The notes: generated by a model not told the origin, from the letters alone. Positions 26,983-36,715 are shown, numbered from the stretch's first letter. The stretch is 64,000 nt of DNA from Borborobacter arsenicus (GCF_003934165.1 NZ_RKST01000027.1:1-64000), one strand, 5' to 3'. Numbers and translations are program-made.

Positions 26983-27438
26983 TCAGCCACTCTTTTTCAT
27001 GGTTCCGATGAGAAGCCGCCTCGGACCTGGTCCCTCCGCACCGAGCCGATCGTCCGGATTGTACATGGGACAGCGGTCGATCGACATGCAGCCGCAGCCA
27101 ATGCAGCCGCTCAGGCCGTCGCGCAATTTCTGTAGCTGAAGGATGCGGCGGTCGAGATCGGCGGCCCAGCCTTGCGACAAGATAGCCCAATCCTGGCGTG
27201 TGGGGGTGCGGCCATCAGGCAGGGACTCAAGGGCGGCGGCGATTTCGGCCAATGAGATGCCCACCTCCTGGCCGACACGGATGACGGCGACCCGCCGCAG
27301 CACGTCCGAACTGTAGCGTCGCTGGTTGCCGGCGGTGCGATGGCTGCGGATCAGGCCCTTGCTTTCGTAAAAATGGAGCGCCGAAACAGCGACGCCGCTG
27401 CGGCGGGCAATCTCGCCGACGGAGAATTCCCTGGCCAT
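26983..27438 (-). CDS. soxR: Redox-sensitive transcriptional activator SoxR
   Basis: A 151-residue MerR-family regulator. The N-terminal helix-turn-helix reads [39 protein letters not shown] dimerisation helix follows, then the [2Fe-2S] cluster site [12 protein letters not shown] (four Cys, about residues 113-124), diagnostic of SoxR. Oxidation of the cluster by redox-cycling agents turns on target promoters. A perfect SoxR box lies upstream at 27456-27473. Confidence 0.95.
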   Translation of the reverse strand: MAREFSVGEIARRSGVAVSALHFYESKGLIRSHRTAGNQRRYSSDVLRRVAVIRVGQEVGISLAEIAAALESLPDGRTPTRQDWAILSQGWAADLDRRILQLQKLRDGLSGCIGCGCMSIDRCPMYNPDDRLGAEGPGPRRLLIGTMKKSG

Positions 27439-27455
27439 GTCGAATTCCTGCTTGA

Positions 27456-27473
27456 CCTCAACTTAAGTTGAGG
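27456..27473. promoter_or_regulatory. SoxR box
   Basis: CCTCAACTTAAGTTGAGG is a perfect 18-bp palindrome, very close to the E. coli soxS operator (CCTCAAGTTAACTTGAGG). On the plus strand it sits in a TTGACC to TATCAA promoter with the 19-bp spacer typical of MerR-family activation. The start of soxR is 18 bases away on the other side, so the box can also serve autoregulation. Confidence 0.9.
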
Positions 27474-27604
27474 TTTTATCAAGATGTCCTTCGCAGTGCA
27501 AATGGAAGGACGCCTTGATGTTCATGCGCTTCAGGATTGCAGGGTCGGTGAGGATCGGCCGCCGGATGGCGGCATGGTCATTCGTTATCGGAATGCAGGA
27601 CTAT

Positions 27605-28063
27605 TCAGCCGATCTGCCTGATCGCTTCGCTGACGGCGATAGCAGCACTCAGCGCCAAATTGAGGCTGCGGCCGCCGCCCTTCATGGGAATGAGCAGGCG
27701 GGCGTCAGCCGCATCATGCACGTGATCGGGTACGCCCGCCGATTCGCGTCCAAGCAATATTATGTCGCCGTCGCCATAGCGGAATTCGGCGTAGGGCAGG
27801 GCGGCTTTGGTGGAAAACAGCAGCAGGCGGCGGCCTTCAGCCTGTCGCCACGCTTCGAAGCTCGCGAAATCGAGATGGCGCGTGAGCGCGGCCATTTCCA
27901 GATAATCCATGCCGGCGCGCCGCAGGGCACGATCGGAGAGATCGAAACCGGCCGGCTCGATGATGTCGACGGCAATTCCGAAGCAGGCGGCCATGCGCAG
28001 GATCGTGCCGGTGTTGCCGGCAATGTCGGGTTGGTAAAGCGCGATACGGATGCCGTGGGCCAA
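27605..28063 (-). CDS. trmL: tRNA (cytidine/uridine-34 2'-O)-methyltransferase
   Basis: A 152-residue SPOUT methyltransferase. Family motifs: IALYQPDIAGNTGTILRMAACFG at the N-terminus, ILLGRESAGVPDHVHDAADARLLIPM and the knot-forming GRSLNLALSAAIAVSEAIRQ. It methylates the wobble ribose of tRNA-Leu. The start appears to be a TTG at 28063 with GAGG about 10 bases upstream; no ATG is available there. Confidence 0.93.
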   Translation of the reverse strand: MAHGIRIALYQPDIAGNTGTILRMAACFGIAVDIIEPAGFDLSDRALRRAGMDYLEMAALTRHLDFASFEAWRQAEGRRLLLFSTKAALPYAEFRYGDGDIILLGRESAGVPDHVHDAADARLLIPMKGGGRSLNLALSAAIAVSEAIRQIG

Positions 28064-28199
28064 TATGAAGCCTCGCTAAACTGTGGCACAGTCGTCACAC
28101 CGCCGGCTCAGTCACAGAAATTGGACGCGTCCGCGTGGTGTTTTAACGCGAATGGGTCTATAAGGCGGCCGTTGTCAACTCGAACCGACGGAGGCAGGC

Positions 28200-28247
28200 A
28201 TGATGACACATGTGTTCTTGCTCCCAGTCTTCCGGCCTAAGGCCTGA
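28200..28247 (+). CDS. 15-residue upstream ORF (candidate leader peptide)
   Basis: Reads MMTHVFLLPVFRPKA then stop. It has a strong GGAGG site 5 bases before the first ATG, better than that of most genes here. The following sequence (GGCGGTTTCGGTTCGACGC) and a later hairpin at 28366-28380 suggest that its translation could control expression of the downstream exporter genes. No match to a known leader peptide is claimed. Confidence 0.4.
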   Translation: MMTHVFLLPVFRPKA

Positions 28248-28345
28248 CGGCGGTTTCGGTTCGACGCTTTTCTTCCTGACATTCCAAAGCTTCATCGTCT
28301 CGATTTCCGCCGGAACTCTTTTCCAGCTTCCGAAGGAATCCGACG

Positions 28346-28720
28346 ATGTCTTCCCGCCTGCCAAAGGGGCTAAATGCCCCACGCGATTTTTCGCTTCACC
28401 GGCCCGGCCGGGATGCTGTCAGCCTGCATGACCGGAAGCTTGCAGCCTGGGCGCTAGGCGTCGGCGCATCGGTGCCGCTTGCCTATCCGGAAAGGGACGT
28501 GCGTCCGCATCGGGGCGAACTCGCCGACATCGACATGCGCATGGCTGGCCCCGATCACGGCCGGCTACCGCCTCTGCGACGCCTGTTTGGCTGGCTTGGC
28601 AGGCTTCGCGGCCTGCCAGCCGGCCGCAAGGCTGCTGCCACGACCATGTCAGGAGCAGACGAGGACGGTATCGGCACGGCTACGCGGATGCCTTACATTG
28701 CCGGAAAGCCAGTTACCTAG
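28346..28720 (+). CDS. Doubtful 124-residue ORF in the leader region
   Basis: An open frame with a GAAGGA site 8 bases before the ATG and a moderately GC-rich third position. The product is basic and Pro/Arg/Gly-rich (MSSRLPKGLNAPRDFSLHRP ...), has no hydrophobic core, and matches no family I know. It may be a real small gene or only an open frame in a GC-rich leader. It ends 70 bases before the first ABC exporter gene. Confidence 0.3.
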   Translation: MSSRLPKGLNAPRDFSLHRPGRDAVSLHDRKLAAWALGVGASVPLAYPERDVRPHRGELADIDMRMAGPDHGRLPPLRRLFGWLGRLRGLPAGRKAAATTMSGADEDGIGTATRMPYIAGKPVT

Positions 28721-28790
28721 CGTCAGTACAGGTCCATTCCGAATCCGTGCCGACAAGGCGCATCGCCCAACGCTTCGATAGAGAACAAAG

Positions 28791-30659
28791 ATGTTTCGCT
28801 GGTTTGAAAAACGACTCGACCCGTTTCCCCCCGGAGAGCCGGTCGAGCCCCCGAAGACGCTGATCGCCTTTTGCCTGCATTATACGCGCGGCACATGGCC
28901 TTACATTGCCGCCACCGGCCTGCTGATCACCGCGATTGCGCTGGCCGAAGTGTGGATGTTCAGCTTCCTCGGCCAGATCGTCGACTGGCTGTCGGCGCAG
29001 AATCGCGAGACCTTCCTGCAGACCGAAGGCTGGAAGCTCGCGGCCATGGGTTTCGTGGTCGTCGTGCTTTTGCCGGGCATGGCGCTGTTGCAGTCGCTTG
29101 TGCATGACCAGACGCTGATGGGCAACTATCCGATGCGCATCCGCTGGGACGTGCATCGCTACCTGCTCAAGCAGTCGATGACCTTCTATCAGGATGAGTT
29201 CGCAGGCCGCATCGCCACCAAGCTGATGCAGACAGCACTTGCCGTGCGCGAATGCGTCATCAAGCTGGTCGATGTCCTCAACTATGTCGTCGTCTATTTC
29301 CTGGGCACGCTGGTTATCGTCGGGTCTTCCGACTGGCGGTTGGCGACGCCGCTGGTCGTGTGGCTCGTCGCCTATGTGCTGATGCTGCGCTATTTCATTC
29401 CGCGGCTCGGCAAGGTGTCGCAGGAGCAGGCGGACGCCCGCTCGGTGATGACCGGCCGGGTAGTGGATTCCTATGCCAATATCCAGACAGTAAAGCTGTT
29501 TTCGCATGCGCGGCGCGAAGCCTCCTATGCGCGCGAAAGCATGGCGATCTTCATGGACACGGTCTACCGGTCGATGCGGCTCGTCACCAGCATCTATGGC
29601 CTGCTCTACCTCATCAACTCGCTGCTGTTGTTTTCCGTCGCGGCGTTGTCGATCTGGCTGTGGCTGGACGAAGCCGTCTCCATCGGCGCTGTCGCAGTGG
29701 TCATCGGCCTGGTGCTCAGGCTGTGGGGCATGTCGCAATGGATCATGTGGGAAGTCTCCGCGCTGTTTGAGAATATCGGCACGGTACAGGACGGCATCAA
29801 TTCGATCTCGCTGCCGCGCCTGGTGGAAGACAAGCCCGGTGCGGGCGAGATCGCCGTCAGCAGGGGAGATATCGAGTTCGAGCGCATCGGCTTCCATTAC
29901 GGCAAGGGCAAGGGCGTCATCGACGATCTGTCGCTGACCATCCGCCCGGGCGAGAAGGTGGGTCTTGTCGGGCGGTCCGGCGCTGGCAAGTCGACGCTCG
30001 TCAATCTGCTGCTGCGTTTCTACGATCTGGAGCGCGGGCGCATCCTCATCGACGGCCAGGATATTGCCGGGGTCGCGCAGGATTCGCTGCGCGCGCAGAT
30101 CGGCATGGTGACGCAGGACACCTCGCTGCTGCACCGCTCGGTGCGCGACAACATCGTCTATGGCCGCCCTGACGCCGATGAGGCGATGGTGCTGGAAGCG
30201 GCGCGCCGCGCCGCGGCCGACGACTTCATCGCGGCACTCTCCGATGCCAAGGGCCGGAAAGGCCTCGACGCCCATGTCGGCGAGCGTGGCGTGAAACTGT
30301 CGGGCGGCCAGCGGCAGCGCATCGCCATTGCCCGCGTCATGCTGAAGGACGCCCCGATCCTGATACTGGACGAGGCGACCTCCGCGCTCGATTCGGAGGT
30401 GGAGGCGGCGATCCAGGAAAACCTCTATCGGCTGATGGAGGGTAAGACCGTGATCGCCATTGCGCATCGCCTCTCCACCATTGCGGCGATGGATCGGCTG
30501 GTGGTCATGGATCAGGGCCGCATCGTGGAAGAAGGCTCGCATGACGAGCTGGTTGCGCGCGGCCGACTTTATTCGCAGCTCTGGGCCCGGCAATCGGGCG
30601 GCTTCCTGCCGAGCGAAGCGATAATCGAGAGCGTGGCCACCGAACGGGCGGCCGAGTAA
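28791..30659 (+). CDS. ABC exporter, fused membrane and ATPase domains (copy 1)
   Basis: A 622-residue half-transporter. Six membrane helices lie in about residues 35-330 (IAATGLLITAIALAEVWMF, LAAMGFVVVVLLPGMALL, VVVYFLGTLVIVG, PLVVWLVAYVLML and others). The ATPase domain follows: Walker A GRSGAGKSTLVNL, Q-loop MVTQDTSLLHRSVRDNIVYG, signature VKLSGGQRQRIAIARV, Walker B ILILDEATSALDSE and switch AHRLST. It is of the MsbA/multidrug exporter type; the substrate is unknown. A similar second half-transporter follows 30 bases later, so a heterodimer is likely. Confidence 0.9.
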   Translation: MFRWFEKRLDPFPPGEPVEPPKTLIAFCLHYTRGTWPYIAATGLLITAIALAEVWMFSFLGQIVDWLSAQNRETFLQTEGWKLAAMGFVVVVLLPGMALLQSLVHDQTLMGNYPMRIRWDVHRYLLKQSMTFYQDEFAGRIATKLMQTALAVRECVIKLVDVLNYVVVYFLGTLVIVGSSDWRLATPLVVWLVAYVLMLRYFIPRLGKVSQEQADARSVMTGRVVDSYANIQTVKLFSHARREASYARESMAIFMDTVYRSMRLVTSIYGLLYLINSLLLFSVAALSIWLWLDEAVSIGAVAVVIGLVLRLWGMSQWIMWEVSALFENIGTVQDGINSISLPRLVEDKPGAGEIAVSRGDIEFERIGFHYGKGKGVIDDLSLTIRPGEKVGLVGRSGAGKSTLVNLLLRFYDLERGRILIDGQDIAGVAQDSLRAQIGMVTQDTSLLHRSVRDNIVYGRPDADEAMVLEAARRAAADDFIAALSDAKGRKGLDAHVGERGVKLSGGQRQRIAIARVMLKDAPILILDEATSALDSEVEAAIQENLYRLMEGKTVIAIAHRLSTIAAMDRLVVMDQGRIVEEGSHDELVARGRLYSQLWARQSGGFLPSEAIIESVATERAAE

Positions 30660-30689
30660 GGCACGGCGCGGCTTTTCCGGGCCGCACTC

Positions 30690-32621
30690 ATGTACCATAT
30701 GGGAATCATGGCGGATGATGTTTCGCGTCGGTTCGACGGAAAGGCAGGCGAGATGAAGGAGGGCGGCTGGCGCGATAGGCTGTGGCGCAAGGCCGAGGGC
30801 TGGGTCGATCCGTTCCAGGACACCGACCGCGAGGTGCTGCCGGCGGATGCCTGGCGCTTCATCCTCTATTTCGCCAGGCAGGCCAAGGGCCCATTCATTG
30901 CCCTCCTGATCGTCGGTGGACTTGCAGGCGCCGTCGATGCGGCACTTTACTGGTCTATCGGCTGGCTGATCGACCTCCTCGATCGGGCCGATCCGAAAAC
31001 GCTGATCACCGAACATTGGCCGGAACTGGCAGCCCTGCTTGCCCTCCTGCTGGTGGTGCGAACGGTCGTCCTGATCGCCTCCGCGGTGGTCGAGCAGCAG
31101 GTGGTGGTGCCGGGTTTTTATTCGATGGTGCGCTGGCAGGCGTTCCGGCGGGTCATCGAGCAGCCCTACACCTTCTACCAGAACGATTTTGCCGGCCGCA
31201 TCGCCACCAAGATCATGCAGGGCGGCGAGGCGGTCGGCGATTTCATCGTCAATATTCTGCAGACCATGTGGTCGTTCCTGACCTTCATCGTGCTGGCAAT
31301 TACCATTTTGGCGACGGTCGAGCCGTGGCTGGGCGTCGTGGTGGGCGTCTGGTTCATTGGCTATGCCGCGATCGTCCGCTTCCTGCTGCCGGAGATGCGG
31401 CGGGCCGGGCGCGCCACCGCCGACGAACGCTCGATCTTCAACGGGCGGCTGGTGGACGCCTTCACCAATATCGTGGCGGTGAAGCTGTTCGACAGCGGTC
31501 GGCGCGAGCATGCCTATGTCCGGGACGGGCTGGAGCGCTTTCTGGTGGCTGTCATCAGGTTGACGCGGGCGATCACGACGGTACGCGCGTCTGTGGCCCT
31601 GCTGAACGGGCTTATGATGGGATCGATCGCCGCGATCTGCATCCATAAATGGACTGGGGGCGGCATCTCCACCGGGGCCATCGCCGCGGCCCTCGGCCTT
31701 GTGTTCCGGCTCAACCAGATGTCCGGCTGGATGATGTTCAATATCAACGGGCTGGTGCGCAATTACGCGACCGTGCAGGATGCCACCCGCACCATATCCG
31801 TCCGCCCGGCCATCCGTGACGCTGCCAATGCAATCGTCCTGCCGCGCGCCAGCGGCGACATCCGTTTCGAAAATGTGTCCTTCCACTATGGCAAGGGCGG
31901 CGGCGTCATCGAAAACCTGAACCTGCATGTGCGGCCGGGCGAGCGCGTCGCGCTGATCGGGCCCTCGGGTGCGGGCAAGACCACCATCGTCAATCTGGCC
32001 TTGCGCCTGTTCGATGTGGAAAAGGGGCGCATCCTGATCGATGGCCACGACGTGCGGGCCGTCACGCAGGCTTCGCTGCGGGCACAGTTCGGCGTCGTCA
32101 GCCAGGATGCGATGCTGATGCATCGTTCGATCCGCGACAATATCGGCTATGGCAGGGCAGGCGCCACCCAGGCGGAAATCGAGGATGCGGCCGAGAGGGC
32201 GGCAGCGCATGAATTCATTGCCGGGGTTTCTGATCCTCACGACCGTCAAGGCTATGATGCCCATGTCGGCGAGCGTGGCGTCAAGCTGTCGGGCGGCCAG
32301 CGGCAGCGCGTGGCGATTGCCCGCATGATGCTCAAGGACGCGCCGATCCTCATTCTCGACGAGGCGACCTCGGCGCTCGATTCGGAAGTCGAGGCAGCCA
32401 TTCAGGACAATCTCTATCGCATGATGGAGGGCAAGACGGTGATTGCCATCGCCCATCGCCTGTCGACGATCGCCGCACTCGACCGGCTGATCGTCATCGA
32501 TGAAGGCCGGATCGTGGAAGAAGGGACGCATGCGCAACTGATCGCCCGTGACGGCCTTTATGCACAGCTTTGGAAACGCCAGTCGGGCGGTTTTCTCGGC
32601 AACCGGCTGGCTGCCGAATAG
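30690..32621 (+). CDS. ABC exporter, fused membrane and ATPase domains (copy 2)
   Basis: A 643-residue paralogue of the preceding protein, with the same architecture. The helices include FIALLIVGGLAGAVDAALYW, LAALLALLLVVRTVVLIASAVV and FLTFIVLAITILATV. The ATPase domain has GPSGAGKTTIVNL (Walker A), VSQDAMLMHRSIRDNIGYG, VKLSGGQRQRVAIARM, ILILDEATSALDSE and AHRLST. The start is uncertain among ATGs at 30690, 30708 and 30753 (the last reads MKEGGWRDRLWRK). The NBD ends of the two genes are nearly identical (SEVEAAIQ-NLYR, EGKTVIAIAHRLSTIAA-DRL), which points to a tandem duplication. Confidence 0.9.
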   Translation: MYHMGIMADDVSRRFDGKAGEMKEGGWRDRLWRKAEGWVDPFQDTDREVLPADAWRFILYFARQAKGPFIALLIVGGLAGAVDAALYWSIGWLIDLLDRADPKTLITEHWPELAALLALLLVVRTVVLIASAVVEQQVVVPGFYSMVRWQAFRRVIEQPYTFYQNDFAGRIATKIMQGGEAVGDFIVNILQTMWSFLTFIVLAITILATVEPWLGVVVGVWFIGYAAIVRFLLPEMRRAGRATADERSIFNGRLVDAFTNIVAVKLFDSGRREHAYVRDGLERFLVAVIRLTRAITTVRASVALLNGLMMGSIAAICIHKWTGGGISTGAIAAALGLVFRLNQMSGWMMFNINGLVRNYATVQDATRTISVRPAIRDAANAIVLPRASGDIRFENVSFHYGKGGGVIENLNLHVRPGERVALIGPSGAGKTTIVNLALRLFDVEKGRILIDGHDVRAVTQASLRAQFGVVSQDAMLMHRSIRDNIGYGRAGATQAEIEDAAERAAAHEFIAGVSDPHDRQGYDAHVGERGVKLSGGQRQRVAIARMMLKDAPILILDEATSALDSEVEAAIQDNLYRMMEGKTVIAIAHRLSTIAALDRLIVIDEGRIVEEGTHAQLIARDGLYAQLWKRQSGGFLGNRLAAE

Positions 32622-32632
32622 AGGGGACGGCT

Positions 32633-32950
32633 GTGCCGCTTTATCCGCCAAGGAGATATTCAAGCACATCGGCGCCGGAGAGCGGGGTCAATGTGCTTGA
32701 GCATGAAATGCTTGCCGAAATGGCGGCATCGCTTGGCCGGGCGGGAGAGCGAGCGAAAATCTGCCTGGCAAGGCTGAGGGAAGCATCGCGAGAATCACCG
32801 GATGAACGGGTGCGTCTCTTGAAGGAGGCGGCCGCGGCAGTTCACGCCTATTTCATCCAGCGCGAACTTTGCGGTCTGCGCCGGCACGACGATGTGATCC
32901 GCGACCTTCAAATTCCCAACCAGGTCCTGGTGCGGCTGGGCGCGGCATAG
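32633..32950 (+). CDS. Small conserved hypothetical protein (DUF6665-like)
   Basis: A 105-residue helical protein: [32 protein letters not shown], then [43 protein letters not shown]. This resembles short rhizobial proteins I remember as DUF6665; that label is from memory and not certain. The GTG at 32633 is preferred because GAGGGGA lies 6 bases upstream. It follows the ABC exporter pair by 11 bases and is probably in the same transcript. Confidence 0.7.
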   Translation: MPLYPPRRYSSTSAPESGVNVLEHEMLAEMAASLGRAGERAKICLARLREASRESPDERVRLLKEAAAAVHAYFIQRELCGLRRHDDVIRDLQIPNQVLVRLGAA

Positions 32951-33171
32951 GCTGCAACTGCGCCGTTTTGCGCGTTGCCGCGACCCCCCGCGACAATCTG
33001 CCCTGTCCCCATTGTCCAGTCTGGACAAGAGCGGGCTTCACGCATAAACCCATCCCCGAATGCCGGAGGAATTCGTCAGCCCGTTCCGCATGGGGTCAGG
33101 TTGGCGACAGAGAGAGCGGGGACAATGGCTCTACCGCCGGCCTAGGGTTAAGGCGAAAGGATCATAATCCC

Positions 33172-33735
33172 GTGAGCGCAAACGATACGATCGATCCAGG
33201 CCGTCGTGATTTTCTTTACGTGGCGACGGGCATGGCCGGCGTCGTCGGCGCTGGCGCCGTCGCGTGGCCTTTCATCGACCAGATGCGGCCGGATGCTTCA
33301 ACGCTTGCCGCTTCGTCGATCGAGGTTGATGTCTCCTCGCTGACGCCGGGCATGTCGTTGACAGTGAAATGGCGCGGCAAGCCGGTGTTCATCCGCAACC
33401 GCACCCCTGAGGAAATCAAGGCGGCGCAGGATGTGCAGCTTGCAGAGTTGAAGGATCCGGTTGCCCGCAATGCCAATCTGGCGAGCGATGCAGCGGCGAC
33501 CGACGTCGATCGCTCGGCCGGCAAGGACAAGGAAAACTGGATCGTCATGGTCGGCGTGTGCACGCATCTGGGTTGCGTGCCGCTCGGCCAGCAGGGCGAT
33601 TTCGGCGGCTGGTTCTGCCCATGCCATGGTTCGCACTACGATACGGCCGGCCGTATCCGCAAAGGCCCGGCGCCTGAAAATCTGCCGGTGCCGACATTCG
33701 CATTCATTTCCGACACCACGATCCGGATCGGCTGA
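33172..33735 (+). CDS. petA: Ubiquinol-cytochrome c reductase iron-sulfur (Rieske) subunit
   Basis: A 187-residue subunit of the bc1 complex. A Tat-type N-terminus ([24 protein letters not shown]) gives one membrane anchor. The Rieske cluster ligands are in CTHLGC and CPCHGSHYD (two Cys and two His). The start is the GTG at 33172 ([14 protein letters not shown]). It is the first gene of petABC, with 20 bases to petB. Confidence 0.96.
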   Translation: MSANDTIDPGRRDFLYVATGMAGVVGAGAVAWPFIDQMRPDASTLAASSIEVDVSSLTPGMSLTVKWRGKPVFIRNRTPEEIKAAQDVQLAELKDPVARNANLASDAAATDVDRSAGKDKENWIVMVGVCTHLGCVPLGQQGDFGGWFCPCHGSHYDTAGRIRKGPAPENLPVPTFAFISDTTIRIG

Positions 33736-33755
33736 GGAAGAGGGGATTAATTTCC

Positions 33756-35060
33756 ATGAGCGGTGGACACTCGACCTATACGCCCAAATCAGGCATCGGA
33801 CGCTGGATCGATGCGCGCATGCCATTGCCGCGCCTCGTCCATGATTCATTCGTTTCCTATCCGGTGCCGCGCAACCTGAATTACGCCTATACGTTCGGCG
33901 GCATTCTCTCGATCATGCTGGTGGCGCAGATCCTCACCGGCGTCGTGCTGGCGATGCACTATGCCGCCGATACCGGCCTGGCATTCGAATCGGTCGAGAA
34001 GATCATGCGCGACGTGAATTCGGGCTGGCTCTTGCGCTACCTGCATTCCAACGGCGCCTCGATGTTCTTCATCGCGGTCTATATCCACATCATGCGCGGG
34101 CTCTACTACGGCTCCTACAAGGCGCCGCGCGAGCTGCTGTGGATCCTGGGCTGCATCATCTACCTGCTGATGATGGCGACCGGCTTCATGGGCTATGTGC
34201 TGCCTTGGGGTCAGATGAGCTTCTGGGGTGCGACGGTCATCACCGGCTTCTTCACCGCCATTCCGCTGGTCGGCACCTGGATCCAGGAACTGCTGCTCGG
34301 TGGCTTCGCCGTCGACAATCCGACGCTCAACCGCTTCTTTGCCCTGCATTACCTGCTGCCGTTCATGATCGCCGGCGTCGTGGTGCTGCATGTCTGGGCG
34401 CTGCATGTCGTCGGCCAGACCAATCCGACCGGCATCGAGGTGAAGTCGAAGACCGACACGGTCCCGTTCACGCCCTATGCGACCATCAAGGACGCGTTCG
34501 GCATGATCGTGTTCCTGGCCGTGTTCGCCTATTTCGTCTTCTATATCCCGAACTATCTCGGCCACCCGGACAACTACATCGTTGCCGACTCGCTGAAGAC
34601 GCCGGCCCATATCGTTCCTGAATGGTACTACCTGCCGTTCTACGCGATCCTGCGCGCCATCACCTTCAATATCGGGCCGATCGATTCCAAGCTCGGCGGT
34701 GTGCTTGCCATGTTCGGCGCAATCGCGGTGCTGTTCTTCGTGCCGTGGCTCGATACGTCGAAGGTGCGTTCGGCTGTCTACCGTCCGTGGTACAAGCTGT
34801 TCTTCTGGCTCTTCGTTGCCAACGCCATCTTCCTTGGATGGCTGGGTTCGCGGCCGGCGGAAGGCGTCTATGTAGCGCTGGCACAGATTTCGACCTTCTA
34901 CTACTTCGCGTTCTTCCTGATCATCATGCCGGTTCTCGGGATTATCGAGACGCCGCGCAGGCTGCCCAACTCGATCACCGAGGCGGTGCTTGAGAAGAAC
35001 AAGTCCGGTGGTGCGGGCCATCCTGCCGGTGCGACGGCATCGCCGGAAACCAGAGGCTAA
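33756..35060 (+). CDS. petB: Cytochrome b of the bc1 complex
   Basis: A 434-residue integral membrane protein with about eight helices and two haem groups. Seen: [30 protein letters not shown], the haem-ligand region [41 protein letters not shown], the second ligand pair around [24 protein letters not shown], and the Qo-site [13 protein letters not shown]. It is single-chain mitochondrial-type cytochrome b, as in alphaproteobacteria. Confidence 0.97.
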   Translation: MSGGHSTYTPKSGIGRWIDARMPLPRLVHDSFVSYPVPRNLNYAYTFGGILSIMLVAQILTGVVLAMHYAADTGLAFESVEKIMRDVNSGWLLRYLHSNGASMFFIAVYIHIMRGLYYGSYKAPRELLWILGCIIYLLMMATGFMGYVLPWGQMSFWGATVITGFFTAIPLVGTWIQELLLGGFAVDNPTLNRFFALHYLLPFMIAGVVVLHVWALHVVGQTNPTGIEVKSKTDTVPFTPYATIKDAFGMIVFLAVFAYFVFYIPNYLGHPDNYIVADSLKTPAHIVPEWYYLPFYAILRAITFNIGPIDSKLGGVLAMFGAIAVLFFVPWLDTSKVRSAVYRPWYKLFFWLFVANAIFLGWLGSRPAEGVYVALAQISTFYYFAFFLIIMPVLGIIETPRRLPNSITEAVLEKNKSGGAGHPAGATASPETRG

Positions 35061-35087
35061 GCGAGAATCTTTGAGAGGGATGTTCGC

Positions 35088-35948
35088 ATGAAAAAGATTC
35101 TCACCGGATTGACTGTATTCGGCCTGGTAACGGCAGGCGCGCTCGGCGCCGCCCTTGCTCAGGAAGAGCATAGTGCAGCCGAACCCACCCACTTCCCTAT
35201 CCACAAGCCCACCCAGGAAAGCTGGTCGTTCTCCGGGCCGTTCGGTACCTATGACAAGGCTCAGCTTCAGCGTGGCCTGAAGGTCTACAAGGAAGTCTGC
35301 TCGGCCTGCCATTCGATGGATCTCGTCGCTTTCCGTACCCTCGAGGACCTCGGTTACACCGAAGCCCAGGTGAAGGCGCTCGCCGCGGAATATGAGGTCG
35401 AGGACGGGCCGAACGCCGATGGCGAGATGTTCACCCGCAAGGCGACGCCGAACGATCATTTCCCGGCGCCGTTCCCGAACCACGCCGCTGCTGCTGCCGC
35501 CAATAATGGCGCTGCGCCGCCGGACTTCTCGCTGATCGCCAAGGCACGCTCGGCGGAGCGCGGCTTCCCGACCTTCGTCTTCGACATCTTCACGCAATAT
35601 GCGGAAGGCGGACCTGACTATATCCATGCTCTCCTGACCGGCTACGACGAGGAGCCGCCGGCAGGCATGGAAATCGCCGAAGGCACGCACTACAACCCAT
35701 ACTTCATCGCCGGCAAGTCGCTGGCCATGGCTAAGCCGCTGTCGGACGACCAGGTTACCTACGACGATGGCTCACCGCAGACGGTCGACCAGTATTCGCG
35801 TGACGTCTCCGCATTCCTGATGTGGGCCGCAGAGCCGCATATGGAGGCGCGCAAGCAGACCGGTTTTCGCGTGATGGCGTTCCTGCTTTTGTTCGGCGCG
35901 CTGATCTATCTGACCAAGCGCAGGGTGTGGTCGAACGTCGCCCATTGA
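35088..35948 (+). CDS. petC: Cytochrome c1 of the bc1 complex
   Basis: A 286-residue c-type cytochrome. A signal peptide ([20 protein letters not shown]) is followed by the haem-binding motif CSACH at about residues 69-73. The axial Met lies in a segment near residue 210 ([16 protein letters not shown]). One C-terminal membrane anchor is present ([17 protein letters not shown]). It completes petABC, and a strong terminator follows at 36005. Confidence 0.96.
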   Translation: MKKILTGLTVFGLVTAGALGAALAQEEHSAAEPTHFPIHKPTQESWSFSGPFGTYDKAQLQRGLKVYKEVCSACHSMDLVAFRTLEDLGYTEAQVKALAAEYEVEDGPNADGEMFTRKATPNDHFPAPFPNHAAAAAANNGAAPPDFSLIAKARSAERGFPTFVFDIFTQYAEGGPDYIHALLTGYDEEPPAGMEIAEGTHYNPYFIAGKSLAMAKPLSDDQVTYDDGSPQTVDQYSRDVSAFLMWAAEPHMEARKQTGFRVMAFLLLFGALIYLTKRRVWSNVAH

Positions 35949-36004
35949 GGGTGGACGTTGCAGCCTGCCCGGCCGTAACGGATACATTCAAGCTCCAAGA
36001 CTAA

Positions 36005-36029
36005 GGGCGCTCCGGCGCCCTTTTCTTTT
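36005..36029 (+). terminator. Rho-independent terminator of petABC
   Basis: A 6-bp stem GGGCGC/GCGCCC with a TCCG tetraloop (36005-36020), directly followed by TTTTCTTTT. It lies 56 bases after the petC stop codon and 44 bases before the apt start. Confidence 0.9.
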
Positions 36030-36072
36030 GGGCAACATCGCTGCAAAGATAGGCATCAACGGAATCCGGCTC

Positions 36073-36618
36073 ATGAAACCCTCGCTTGAAGACACACTCT
36101 TGTCGGCGATCCGGAACATTCCAGACTATCCGAAGCCCGGAATCATGTTTCGCGATATCACTACCCTGCTCGGAAATGCGCGCGCGTTCCGCCGTGCGAT
36201 CGACGAGCTGGTGCAGCCTTATGCCGGCTCGAAGATCGACAAGATCGCTGGGATCGAGGCGCGTGGCTTCATACTGGGCGGCGCGATTGCGCACCAGCTT
36301 TCCGCAGGCTTCATTCCAATCCGCAAGAAGGGCAAGCTGCCGCATGAAACGGTGCGCGTAGCCTATAGCCTCGAATACGGTCTGGACGAGATGGAGATGC
36401 ACAAGGACGCGGTTGAGGCCGGTGAAAAGGTCATCCTCGTCGATGATCTCATCGCCACCGGCGGCACTGCCGAAGCGGCGGTGAAGCTGCTGCGTCAGAT
36501 GGGGGCCGATATCGTGGCGTCCTGCTTCGTCATTGATCTGCCCGATCTGGGCGGGCGTGCCCGGCTTGACAACCTCGATGTGCCGGTCAGGACGCTGGTG
36601 TCATTTCCGGGACATTAG
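36073..36618 (+). CDS. apt: Adenine phosphoribosyltransferase
   Basis: A 181-residue purine-salvage enzyme (adenine + PRPP to AMP). The PRPP-binding motif is [20 protein letters not shown] at about residues 122-141. The N-terminal segment [18 protein letters not shown] and [16 protein letters not shown] are typical of the family. I start at the ATG at 36073 ([13 protein letters not shown]). Confidence 0.96.
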   Translation: MKPSLEDTLLSAIRNIPDYPKPGIMFRDITTLLGNARAFRRAIDELVQPYAGSKIDKIAGIEARGFILGGAIAHQLSAGFIPIRKKGKLPHETVRVAYSLEYGLDEMEMHKDAVEAGEKVILVDDLIATGGTAEAAVKLLRQMGADIVASCFVIDLPDLGGRARLDNLDVPVRTLVSFPGH

Positions 36619-36715
36619 AGCATGATCCCGAAAAGTTGCAGACTTTTCGGACAAGATCATGCTTCAATAATAAAGGCTTAGACCGAGATGGCGATTCAAG
36701 GAAAAGTCGTCTCTA
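36619..36715. repeat. Palindromic repeat element directly after apt
   Basis: Positions 36619-36664 are identical to 26876-26921 and again begin at the first base after a stop codon. The following stretch to about 36715 is a diverged copy of 26922-26982. The palindrome can fold into a long hairpin on either strand. Confidence 0.85.

Larger units (their letters stand above)
28064..28790 (+). promoter_or_regulatory. 727-base leader region of the ABC exporter genes
   Basis: A long gap with features of a regulated leader. A short upstream ORF lies at 28200-28247. Further on is a GGGGC/GCCCC hairpin (28366-28380) followed by ACGCGATTTTT, which looks like a weak attenuator. An open frame at 28346-28720 overlaps this part. 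A 10-bp palindrome (GGACGCGTCC) lies near 28122, upstream of the short ORF. Whether this is one leader or two units cannot be told from sequence alone. Confidence 0.4.

Noticed and set aside
27515-28240. A 241-codon plus-strand open frame downstream of the SoxR box
   Set aside because: Most of it is antisense to trmL. It has no recognisable domain, so I do not take it as the missing SoxR target.
28713-32669. A 1318-codon open frame on the minus strand opposite the two ABC exporter genes
   Set aside because: It is the mirror of two well-supported transporters, has His/Asp/Arg-rich low-sense content and no family motif. It arises from GC-rich codon bias.
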